Source: Steromphala cineraria
Taxonomy: Eukaryota > Mollusca > Gastropoda > Trochida > Trochidae
Direction of reading: 5' to 3'
Length of the DNA stretch: 64,000 nucleotides
Assembly: GCA_916613615.1 (NCBI GenBank)
Contig: OU744735.1
Location: 51,476,082 to 51,540,081 of the forward strand
Part shown: positions 48,395 to 60,900 of the stretch, piece by piece
Numbering within the stretch: the stretch's first letter is position 1
How the letters are laid out: each line of letters begins with the position of its first letter
Notes under the pieces: model-generated
What the model was told of the DNA's origin: nothing
Seen by the model: only the letters and a program-made list of their open reading frames with translations
The model's database searches: none
Made by a program: the position numbers and the translations under genes

Positions 48395-51300
48395 CTAATT
48401 TACGATTGCTTTTTTTGCCTTCTGTTTTCGTTTCTGAGTTTTCTTTTTAGATTTCAAGTCTCTGGTCTTCTTAGGTTTGGGTTGTTTACAGCCCCTCCTG
48501 GCGAGTCGTCTGATCATCCTCCTCAGATGTCTGGCCACGTGTTTCTGGGTGTTCCTCAGGTTCCTGTCCCTCAGCCGGTAATACTCTACTGCTGAGGCCT
48601 TCTGGTCCAGCAGGAACGCGTGCCTGCAAGAAATAAAAAAGATTAGAAGATAAAAATCTGAATTTCATTTTTGTTTTCCGCGAGCTCCTGCCTCCCAATC
48701 AAAGCAATCACCTTTCAATCGATATATGTATAAGAGAAGCTCCAACACTACCCTAATCACGCTACCTATCAAGCCGAATTTATGCCTCGTGATGCTAAAT
48801 GGTGGATATTCATGACTTTAAGTGGCATGTTTTTTTCAATCTATCAAGTTTATTTCGTAAAAGGCCTTAGGCCCACGTACAAAACAAAATAAACACAAAA
48901 TTTCACAGTAGTGGCATTAAGTACAGTCATGTATAGGAAGAACGTATTAACAGTGCTTCTCTTATATAATTTGAACAATTTGTAGTCATAGAAACGTTAT
49001 TACATGTTAAGGTATTTAAAAAGTATTGCTTGTCAATGTGATATTGTAATCCTTTGAAATACTTACTACGCAAATCATGATACATTTTACATTCAAATAA
49101 GAAATGGAATTCATTTTCTATAAACATTTTCATTACAAATATAACAAAGTCTTTGATGTCTTGGGAGACCATCAAATCTACCTGTATTCTTAAATATTGG
49201 AAGTACACCTATTGCATGTGTTTAAAAGCCAAAGAAATGTCCTAATTCGAGTCCCAGAAGCACATTATCTCGAGCTCCTGTATTCAATCTTGTAGATATG
49301 AGGGAATGGTTTGGGTTTCAAATCGATTTGTCATAAATAAGAATACTGTAGAATGCACCTCGATTATTTAACTAAATACAATCGATGTTGGTCTTATAAA
49401 TCATTTAAAGGACGTAGATGATCATATCAATGCAGAAGCAAAAGAAGCCCAACTCACACAACATTGCCCTCCACATCCACGAACTTCTTGGGTTCTCTGA
49501 GCATCATGATGTAGGTCTTGTCCTTCTCCAGCAGGGGACAAGTACAGGAGGACCTCTTCAACAGGATCACTTTGGTCCTCGCCTCAACCTGTCTCTGTCC
49601 AGCTGGAAATATTTGGCGATTATGACAGTCTAAGTAAACCTAGCCTCAATATTACCCGTTTCACTCCGATATTTAGTCTAGAAAGGTCTGGTTGAGGGTC
49701 GCGTCAGCCGACCTTTCTGCGACCTATGACCCTCCAACGTTATACGTGCGAAAGCACGCTATTGTGGCTTGGTAAGCTCAGTTCTGATCGGTCAACTTGG
49801 TCACGTGGGCTGACGCGACTCTAAACCAAGCCTTTCTAGACTCAGTATAGCAGTGTAACGGATAATAGTGAGGCTAGGTTTACTTAGACTGAATTTAAGT
49901 AAACCTAGCCTCAAAATTACCCGTTTCACTGTGATATTGAGTCTAGAAAGGTCTAGTAGAGGGTAGTGTCAGCCCACGTATCTAACTCGTCTCACCAAGC
50001 CACAATAGTCTGCCTTCGCACGTATAACCTTGGATCATAGGTAGCAGAAGGGTCGGCTAATGCGACCCTCTACTAGACCTTTCAGGACTCAATATCGGAG
50101 TGAAACGGGTGATATTGAGGCTTGGTTTACTTAGACTGCGATTAGGAGAACAGTATACTAGTATATGGACTACAACTTCTTGTTTCAACTTCCAAATGAC
50201 ACGCAAACAGTTACCTTCTATTATAGCTAAAATGGATGGAATTATCATGAAAACGCCCTCATGTTATCAGAAATGAGCGGGCCGCTTCGTCAATTAATCC
50301 AATCCGCTTCGTCAATCAATCCAATTTAGCTATAATAGCGGTAACGCAGTTTTTCAGGGCATTATCATTCGCACAAGCCCGCGGTCCTTTGAACAATTAT
50401 TTACGCATTTATGATCAGAGGGATATTCTTGAAATCAAAGCTATAAAAAATAATTCCTTATTATGTTAGGGAATAAGGTGTTTATAAAATAACTAATTCA
50501 CAAATTATCGTTTCAACTTATAATAAATATATAAAGCGAATAATTCTTTGCCAATACCTTGATAAATATCTTGCTGTACTGTGCCGAGATAACGTTCAAA
50601 TCCGGCCTTCTCGACATCTTTATCTAGGATTTTTACGATGAGAGCTGAAAAATAAATTCTTAAATAATTCTATATTTGACATAATTATACTTTAGTGATT
50701 TCAACAAAAGGAATTGAGTCAATAACGTTGTCATCTAAAGTTCATTCATTTGACCTTTTTCGATAATATTTACAAAGCACAATGCAATTAAAATATACTA
50801 ACTTGATTACAACGTTAGATCTCTCGGGATAGGTATAATAATGATAACGAAGTAGGATGTCTACAATCATGGATTCAACCGTTTCCAAAATAAATGTTCA
50901 CAGCTTATATTATGTGTGTAAGCTATTCCGTTGTCACTGACGAGGCCTACTTAACAACGGCTAAAACGAAAGGAACGCATTAAGGCATGTGTTCTGTACT
51001 TAAGTAATTATTGAAGTCTTATCTAAATGGATTGCTGCTTATTCACAATTCTGAGCTGATAATGATGATGATGATAATTTCATACAGCAATGACACTTAC
51101 TATTAGTAGCATTCTGACACGAGTAGTTGACATACTGCAGCCACTTCTTCCCGTGCCACATGTCTTCACATTGGCCACATCGACCTGGGTGGAAATATTA
51201 CAGGTACACAAGGAAATACTTTTTATTTGAAGCTTGCCATATGTTAAAAAGACCAAAATAAGCTATATATTTACTTTTAAAGTTTCCAGTTTATCTTATT

Positions 51301-51904
51301 GGTTAAGTGTTATCATTGAAACATATTGATTAAAGCAACATGTAACATTTGGAACACATGCATGCTACCGTATTTGTTTGCTATTTGGGTGGCTGCGTTC
51401 AAGTGATGTGATCACAGTTCTGATTAATGGTCATGTATCTTAGATATTTCTTCTTCCTACATTATTCTCTTATAGAACGAGGAACATATTTTGCTAATTA
51501 TAAGAAATGTCCTTGTTGCTTATTCTTTTTAGGAGTATATATCGATTGAACAACCAATACTTCAAGAAATAAGAGAAACGTGGCACTAAGAAGAGAAAGA
51601 CATATTTCAATTTATAGTGTGACCAAGCATTTTGGTGTTGTATTGATATTGTCGAGTACTAGTTTCGTTCCCAAACGAGCCGCTTGCCCTTGTACCAGCA
51701 TGACGTCACGCAGGTTTGACGTAAAAAAGAAGGAAAGCCCAATGCATGACGCTTAACGACTCCAGAATGCTATGGATGGTTACGAAATATGCGAATTTTT
51801 AAACTTACCTTCTAAACACTGACAAATCTTCTTTTGTTTATCACAGAAGTTAGCAAGTTGTCCGCTGGCGTTGTTTGGTTTGTAGAATTTGGTACATCGT
51901 TCAT
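48395..51904 (-). CDS. C3: C345C/NTR domain exons of the C3-like gene, with a long basic C-terminal tail
   Basis: Five exons (51904-51809 to 48623-48395) encode ERCTKFYKP, ICQCLEG, RCGQCEDMWHGKKW, then an NTR-type fold ending in KDKTYIMMLREPKKF. The Cys pattern agrees with C345C. After about residue 1018 the last exon is extremely basic (RHLRRMIRRLARRGCKQ, then a Lys-rich tail of about 25 residues) up to the stop at 48397-48395. Human C3 ends without such a tail, so this is a lineage-specific extension. Confidence 0.85.
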
Positions 51905-54900
51905 CTAATTAATTAAGATGAAAGATGTTTCAGATTTTGTCATTTTTCATTTAAACTCATGATAAACAAACTACACAGGAAATGCTTTTGGCAATAAGTT
52001 TAATGAGTTTAGTTGTATTTATCAAATTGATACGAGCAATCATTTTTTAAATTGAGTTGTTTTGGTGGAGAATGATATTTGGTAATTACCTGGATTGTAG
52101 TAGTCATACACTTGAACTTTAGCGGGTTGTATGTTGTCAGCCAGGTGACGCTGTTTGGCTCTGAACTTGAGGCATTCGTTCTTCTTGTGAGAAATCTGTG
52201 ATTCAAATATAATATGATACCAAAAATATAACAACATCAATCATTCAGAGCAACATTTGCAGCCCAGGAAACAATTCAACTTGACGTTAAGGCTTCGCTC
52301 TGTTCATTGCCTTTTTATGTAGCAGCTCGGGCCGTACTTGAAATATCCATATCTTCGCTGATTTCGTTCGAATTTGAAAAATGTTAATCTCAAAACTCTT
52401 GCGGAATATATAGAATCGATATAACTTCTGTTATGTACTTGATCTGAGATCTCTATTATCCGATCAAAGCAGCCACTCCAGGTCTCCACCTTTAACTAAG
52501 GAAGATTTATCGTATCACGCATGCAAAAAAAGGTGATAACACTTTTAATAACACTTTGAAGAAAAAAGATTTAACATGGTTTGGTCAACAGGTGAGCAGC
52601 TTGCAAACAAAATAAACTATCACTATATATAGAAGAATACCTCTTCCACGTAGAATATGACGGACCGTTGTGAGTGCTCGTAGTGTTGAACCTTGCCTTT
52701 AGCTTTAAGCTGAAATGGAAACAAGAGTCATCAGAAGATGACATATCCCACCGATCCCCAATAAAGTTACGTTTTCATGGAAACCGCAAAAAAATCTGAA
52801 GAAGTTGAATATAAACCAAAAGGGATTCTTCACATGCTGATTAATCCACATACTAAGATTCATTAAGCTAGGTTTTAACAATGTTTTGTTTTGCTCCGGA
52901 AACCAAATTCTAAGTTATGTTTCCATGGAAACAGCCAAAAAATAAGCAATTGAAGAAGTTGAATATTCCAGAGGGCACTATATTGCAGAACTTATGCTTA
53001 AGTATATTCTGATATATTTGAATGTCAAAAGTAAATTCTGATGTATTTGAATGTCAAAAGTAAATTCTGATATTTTTTAATGTCATTATGAACTTCTTTG
53101 TTAAAATTGTCATGATTAAGCTACACTGCCTTTTACGAGATAATATTGCGCCGAACCGGTGAATCACAATGAATGAGAAACAGCGACGTCGACGTATAGT
53201 TCAAGTAGGAGTCTGCCTCAGTACAAATTTAGATCTTCAGGTTTTAATGATAAGAAATATTTATCGATTGTTGAGTAAATTGCACTAAGGTGGGCGTTTG
53301 ACCCAAATATCATGCAGATAACAATACCTCGCCAACCATAAGCAACAGTTATTCAGATGTCTTATTTTAATGGTTTTATAAGTTAGTTTGTTTAGCGTGT
53401 TTAACACAATCAGATTTTAATGAGATTTAACTTCAAATTTGTGATGAATTAAATGAGATTGTACGCATACCTTCTTCAGATCCTCCTCGACCGGCTTATA
53501 GCCCGTGAAGAGACCCACATCAACAACAGACATACCGGTCTCCCTGCTGCCCAGATACCTGAAGATATAAAAATGTGAAAGGATTACGTTCCACATTATT
53601 CGGATACTGGTTTAATGGTATTATGTGTGGTTTAAATTTATGTCAAGAGAACTTAAATTCTAAAACACAGAGCTCGACGTGTATATTAATGTTTGAATGT
53701 CCAAGTCTTACCTGAATGGTTGCGTTAATAATCAATATAACTAATAAAAAATACATTACGTAAAAACAACCCAATACATAAGTCCGTTGAAGAAACAGAC
53801 AATGAACTTTCTTTACAGACAAGAATTGTGCCTAAATTAAGGAAGGGACGTCCGATCATGGTGCAAGAATTGTCCTTTTGTCTTCGTTTTACATGCCAAA
53901 ATGAAAAATGATAAATTATTAATGATTTAACATAATTCGAAAGGTAAACGTGCATCCACGTGTCACAAGCTTCAATACACAGGACGGTGGCCGTGTCAGC
54001 TAATAAACTTGCTCTACCGAAAAGCGGTTTGCATAGCCTACGCAAAAGATTGACCGTCAAATCTTGCTACAAAAATAATAAAAATACATCAATATAACTG
54101 AAACAAGCTTCAATACACCAGACTGTCGCATTGTCAGCTGAAAGTGCTTTGCCTAGACTACGCAAAAGAACGACCGTCAAGGCTGCAAAAGATGTATGTA
54201 CATATGAATTTACCTGACACAAACTTCAATACATAGGACGGTAGCGCTAACAGCCAATGAGCTGGCTCTGCGGACCCGAGGTTTGCCTATGCGAGAGAAG
54301 GGTCGTCCTATCCTGCTGCCGGAGTGCCTACTCTTGTTGTCTTTGTACAACTTCCGGCGTCTGTTCTGGAGCCGGGGGACCACAGACGGGAAGGTGAAGG
54401 TCTCCAGATCCTCCTCTTCCTCTTCCTCCTCCTCCTTCGCCTCTTCCTCGTCACACTCCAATGAACACGGCTCGCATTTTGATCTGAAATAGAAAACAAC
54501 TGATGTCTAGAAGAATGGTAAATAAAGCACGGTTAGGGAAATTGTTAAATTTCCTATAGGTTTAGATAGAACATGCATACTTTGGATCGTTGCGTGCCCC
54601 TAGCCGAAAACCATCAAAGCGTGTTGTTGCAGTTGAGAGACTCTCAGGCCCCTTCTAATTGGTTTAATCAAATCAATGGTAGGTCATTTCAGTACATACA
54701 TCATTTTCCCGATGTAAATGCCAAGGGTTGATATAATGTAGGCCAGAAGGATCATTCGGTCTTGGGTAACCGAGAATGCAGTAGTGAAAAAAGGGAACCC
54801 TTAGATAAGATGTAGTCAAAATTTGTGATTACCACTTGCTGTACTTACTCCCCTTTCCGCCAGAAGAACTGAGTGAGCATGTGCGACAGCGGGGTACTTT

Positions 54901-57900
54901 TGATTGTGACGTCAAACCTGCATACGTCATCTTCATCCGGGACATTGAACCTGACCTCGACCTGCATCATCCCCACGCCCGTCCCTGCAGCCTCGAACAG
55001 CAGCTTGCCACCTGTCGGCACCTGGATAATGAGTGTTATGATAATAAAGGTTTAATCTACTTTCTCCCTCATTGAGGGTTTACAAGCCTTTATAAGCCAA
55101 CTTTATTACTAGTATTGTTCCTGTAAAGATCAAAGGCGCCGCCCACACTTTATTCCGCAATAAACTTTCTCTCACTATTAATATTAAATATACATCATGG
55201 ATGTATGATTTAGGATTTATCATCCAAAACTGTGTTTCACAGGAGATATCGCTTGTGGAAGATCAAGTAGATTTTGAACAATGCCCTGTAATCAGAAAAT
55301 ACATGACATCACAAACGTTTTACATCAAAAGTAGTGACGTCACAATGCTATGACATCATAATCACAACGACGTCACAATGCTATGAAATCTTTACCACGA
55401 TGATGTCACAATCCTATGACATCACTTGTTTAGCAGTTTTAGGGCTATGCAGTGTTCAAAAATGTAAGTTTTTCATGCTTATGTGATGAAAAATGATTTT
55501 GGATGATAAATAGAATCTCACCCTCGTGTTTTCTGATATCAAATATATCAACACTCGTTGATAAAAGTAAAATATCCTCGGCAAGCCTGGGATATTTGTT
55601 ACTTTTATCAACTTGTGTTGATATATTTGATATCAGAAGACACTTGGGTGAGATTCTCTATTTACCATCTAAGTTCAGCTCTACCACTTTTCTACCCTTC
55701 TTGGGTGTGATGGTTTGATGCTCATGGAAGAGTCAACCAAGGGTAAGGGTAAAGAACTAAAATATTGATGGCAGCATTTTAAACCCTACTCCCTCCCACT
55801 CTGACCGTATTTGAGGATTAGTCTTCAGTAAAAATGCTTCCTCGACAAAGGGTAACGTTTTACCCTACATAGCAATAATATTGATAGCAGCACGTTAAAC
55901 CCTACTCACTTCCACTCTGACCTCACCTGAGGAATGGTACTCAGTACAAAAGCCAGCCCGATAAAGGGTAAAGTTTTACCCTAAATAGCTGAAATATCGA
56001 TGGCATCACGTTAAATCCGACTCACTCCCACTCTGACCTCACCTGAGGAATGGTCTTCAGTACAAAAACTTCCCTTAATATCTGAGATATCGATGGCATC
56101 ACGTTATACCCTACTCACTTTCACTCTGACCTCACCTGAGGAATGGTCTTCAGTACAAAAACTTCCCTAAATATCTGAGATATCGATGGCAACACGTTAT
56201 ACCCTACTCATTGTCACTCTGACCTCACCTGAGGAATGGTCTTCAGTACAAAGGCGTCCTCGTGTTGCAGGAGGATTGACTCCTTGAAGCTGTGGTCGAT
56301 GTCGGACCTGAGATCACAGGTCATGTCCAGGACCGAGGAGTAGGTCTTGATGCTGTACTCGGACAGGGCGTGCAGACCCATCACCGTGTCCTGAATACAA
56401 GGTATTGATTATGTATTATTGGAGACAACATGTATAATGCAAGAACAGGAGCGGATACAGGATTTATGGCGGGCTGCACTCTGTGGCGATCAGTACAACT
56501 ATTGAAATTATTACTTTGGACAAAACATATGGGTGTAAACGTTCACTGAATTTATGTTTGCCTGCCCTACACTTTTGTTGTATACTTTTATTATTAATGA
56601 GAAATACGATTCTCAATATTTGATAATACATTTGAGTCTTTCTTTGGAGGGGTGTGACCCCAGCATCCCTTTTCTGGCTCCGCCAATGCCAGATAACGAC
56701 ATACCAAGCGAACGTATCCGTCTAATTTGATAGGTTCACCGACAACTCCCGCTGTGTCCAGAACATTGGCTAATAAATGGCATTCTGTTCATATTTTAGG
56801 TACTTGTTTACATCTTTGGGACCGACTTAATATCATTCATTACCTGTGTAAATTTGAAGGAGCCAAGCGATTCAACGGGATTAACATCATAAACCGAGAT
56901 TACATCGCAATACAATCACAAAAAGCCTCACCTGTGTTGATTTGAAGGAGTCAAGCGATTCAGCGGGACTAACACCATAAACTCACATTACATCGCAATA
57001 CAATCACAAAAAGCCTCACCTGTGTGGATATGAAGGAGCCGTGAGATTCCCTCTGAGCAATCAGCCAGCTGACTATGGAGTGACTCTCCTTGATAAGACC
57101 GTGTTCCAGGTAGGCTAGCAAGGCGTAGGATGTCGTCTCCACCATCAGCGCTCCGGGCCTCTTGGCGTACCACACCGGACTGTGCTGATGCAGAGGGTCC
57201 TGGTGGTGTTCTATGTCTCCGGCAGGCCAGAAGGTGTTTCCTAGTGAACAAGGTATTCATAAAGATAAGACACGGAATATAGATCCTACTTGAAGTAAAT
57301 CTACGATTGTGTCTACGTACATTGTCTCATGGCGTACCACATTGGACTGTGCTGGAGTTGAGTGTCGTTGTGGTGTTCTATGTCTCCGGCAGGCAAGAAT
57401 GTGTGTCCCAGTGAACAATGCATTGACAAAAAAATAAATTGATAAGACGATTAACTATAGGTAAATCTAATATATGGTCTGTGTAAACTTCGTTTTGGCG
57501 TACCATATTTGACTGTGCAGGTGTTGAAAGTCGTTGTAGTATTCTCTGTCTCCGGCAGACCAGAATGTGGCGACCTTGTTAGTGAATGTAAGAAGATGGA
57601 TTATAAAATTGCTAAAGCTAAGTTTTAATGATGGTCCCAGTCATCAACTCCCGTATTCGTGACGTTGCATGCCAGAACGGCGGTAAAGTCTGTAGAGAGA
57701 GAATGGTTCGTTGCGGACACCCTTCTACATCAAAATGGAATTTGTATATCAAAACCCATACAGTGTCATGTTGGTGTACGTCTACATTCTCGTGGATACA
57801 AGTTCTAAATGCAATTGTGGTAAACTAACCGTCATCCGAGGTTTGAGCCATTGCCTTCATCTTCTCGAAGGCGTTGTGTCGTTCAGGACTCATCGACAGA

Positions 57901-60900
57901 GTTAAGGCGTAGGCCGTCATTGCAACAGCCAGAGGTCGGTCAATCGTTACCAGTTCCATCTCCAGGAACTCTACTGCAAGTCTGCGAGTCTCTTCCGATA
58001 TGTTCCGGGACTGTCAAGTGAAATTTCAAATAGCAATTATTTCCGAGGCAAGTTTTATCAAATGTATTCTTGTCCTTAAAAATGTATTATATAAGCTATT
58101 TTCTTGTTATGATGTATTGTTTTGTATCTGTTTCTATTTTATTTAGAATTTCGTTCAGTTTATCAATTGAAATATGGAACTTTGAGTACTATTGGCGTTT
58201 ATCAAAATAAATATTAATATATCATGGCAAAGGTTTCCGTATCTAATCATCGTATCTTGAATGTTTGTGCTATCTTTATATTCGAATGTATAAGATAATA
58301 AATAACACTTTCAAAATATCTGCAATTTTTCATTTCACACAAAAACTATATTGGACACACTAATAATAATCTTATTTTGGAAGCTTTTAAACAATATTCA
58401 TTTATCAAAGGAGGACGGTAATAATGAAGTAAAGCGGTAATGCTTACCATAGGAACACAGTCGCTCTCCAGTAGAGCAATGAGAACGAAAGCAGTAAGTG
58501 TAGCATCTCCGTTAACTCCGCCCTACCAAATAAACAGGACAAAGCATTTCTACAAGAATATACATATTAAAGGGACAGTCCGATCGGGGCGTGTTTTGTG
58601 GAATCGAGATTCGAGAGGACAAAGTGATGTTTTCTATTCTTTGTCAAATTGTGTAAACTATAACAACTAAAATGTTAACCTTGCTGACATATTTGAAAAC
58701 AAGAGTGAAATAATCATGTATAGTCATATGTAAGCATAAGCAGGGAAGTCCTTTCGAAGTTTGTTTCCGCAAAAAATACCCAGATAGTACTGTCCCTTTA
58801 AATACAATTTGACAGATCTGGTTTCACTACTGGGAGCTTACACCACTTCAAATCGCGATCACCTGAATTGATCCGATGATGACACAGTGAATACATACAT
58901 CGACATGACTTTTGATTATTTTTCTCTTTTGATTGACTACAAATAATAATAATACTATGCGATAATAGTTTAGAGTCACCATCAAATGATGCTTTAAAGT
59001 TGTAGTATTAGTGGGCATTTTAAAAAGGATTTATTCTTGCTCAAGCCTCAACCTATTACCAAAGTGGCATGATTTTGTCACTAATGGACCTTGATTAACA
59101 TGTGCATCATGAAACCTAACTGACAAATGCTCAGGATATGTCCATGGACATCGTTGAAAAATCGTAAAAACTTTTTTACGTCAACTTGACCCCCTTCGTA
59201 TCGGGGACAGTGTTTCATTATCAGGGTCGAATGAAATTGTTTAGCTTTCCTCACACTAAGGTTTCTGCATTTATTCTTAATCATGAAGAATAGAGCTTTT
59301 GAAATATTAAAACTGATGAAAATGACCTAGTTAGGTAATTGCCATCATATTTGCACAACCTTGGCCAAGCTTATTTCATTGATAGAACAAAGAAGTTCAT
59401 ATAATCATATACTCATCACTACCATCATATCTTTGTGCATAACCCAGGCCTTCTCCCTGAAGGATCCATCCTCCTTCTGCCGGTGAAGCAGCCACTCGAA
59501 CGCTAGACAAGTCACCATCGGGTCCACCGTCACGAACTCAGAAGCTTGGGTGAACGTCTTCAATGCGAATGCGGTCAACCTTATGTAGAAACATTTACAA
59601 ACTGAAAATGTGCTTACACTAACAATTGTTGCATTCAGGAAAGAATTGTTTAATTGGTGATTAAAGGGGAATTTGGTAACAAATCAGTACATTTACATCT
59701 ACAAATGGGATTATTGCATTGCACCTACCTTATAGAGATCATAAATTTAAGTGTATGTTCGCGAAAGACAGAGTGTTTATCTACTACATGTAATAACTTA
59801 TGATTACTAAAGTGTAAGAGAACGAACTTTACAAAAGAGCTGTTAATGGGCGTGGTTAAATGCAGTGCTTGAAGCATAAGAAACTAACTAACCATGTGCT
59901 AGATTCTGCGTTGGGCCAAGTGCCGTATGATCCGTCGGGCTTTCTGAAGGTCAGTTGTCGATTGATACCTACAACAGACACTTTCATCCATGAACAATCA
60001 ACATTCAAAACAATGTATAAATACAAATCAATCAAGCTAAGCTCCGTTTTTCAGTTAAAAACGAAATCAATGTCGTAACTATTACCCTTGGTAAATATGG
60101 TAAGAATTATTTATACGTATTGTCTGTATAGCAGGAGACCCTAAGAATATAACTAGCGATGTAATTCTTCGCCAGTTAAATTGTTCACACGTTCTCTTAT
60201 GTACGTCTTAACCATCTAAAAGGCTTACATCGTCTTTGATTTATGCCAACACCTATCTGATGTACGAGCACACCAGCTAAAATTGCTCTCGTCGTTTCTG
60301 ATGTACGTCCTAGCAATCTAAATTGCTCTTACCTTTTCTGATGTACGTCCTAGCCAGTTAGATGCTCTCACCTTCTTTATGTACGTCTAGATTACTCTCA
60401 ACATCTCAAATGTACGTCCTAGCCAGATACTCTTACCGTCCCTTATGTAGTGCCTCCCCAGCTAAGTGTATCTTACCCTCTCTGATGTACGTCCTAGCCT
60501 TCTTCTCCACGGCCTGAGGGAGTCTGTTGGCAGCCCGGAGGTACCTCAACACGAAGACGTTGGGGCCGAGGAAGATGAGGTTTTGTTCCCCGCACCCCGT
60601 GGGTAGACGGAGAAGGTGGTGCAAGTCCTTGATCACTGTCGTTACTGTCGGCCCTAGTAGGTCGCCTGGATACAACATGATTATATTATGAGTATAACTC
60701 TTAGTTCTTGATAATAAGCGTAAAATGATGTTGCGGTGCGATCGCCTGAGTACATCATAGTTTTAGCTCCTGTTTTATGACTGAGAGTGAGATTCTCTGT
60801 TCTATAAGTGCAGTAATCTCTCTATCAGTGCCACGAATCCTAAGTACAACATAACGCAATCTACTTAAAACTAGCTGTAATGTATACGTCCAATACGTTC

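Noticed and set aside
53725..54060. 111-codon ORF as an extra C3-like exon
   Set aside because: Its RASLLADTATVLCIEAC part is a decayed copy of the true exon 3' end, has lost the donor, and the reading frame enters unrelated intron sequence.
54283..54492. Plus-strand Ser-rich ORF
   Set aside because: It is the antisense of the Glu-rich C3-like exon, which has proper splice sites and homology on the minus strand.
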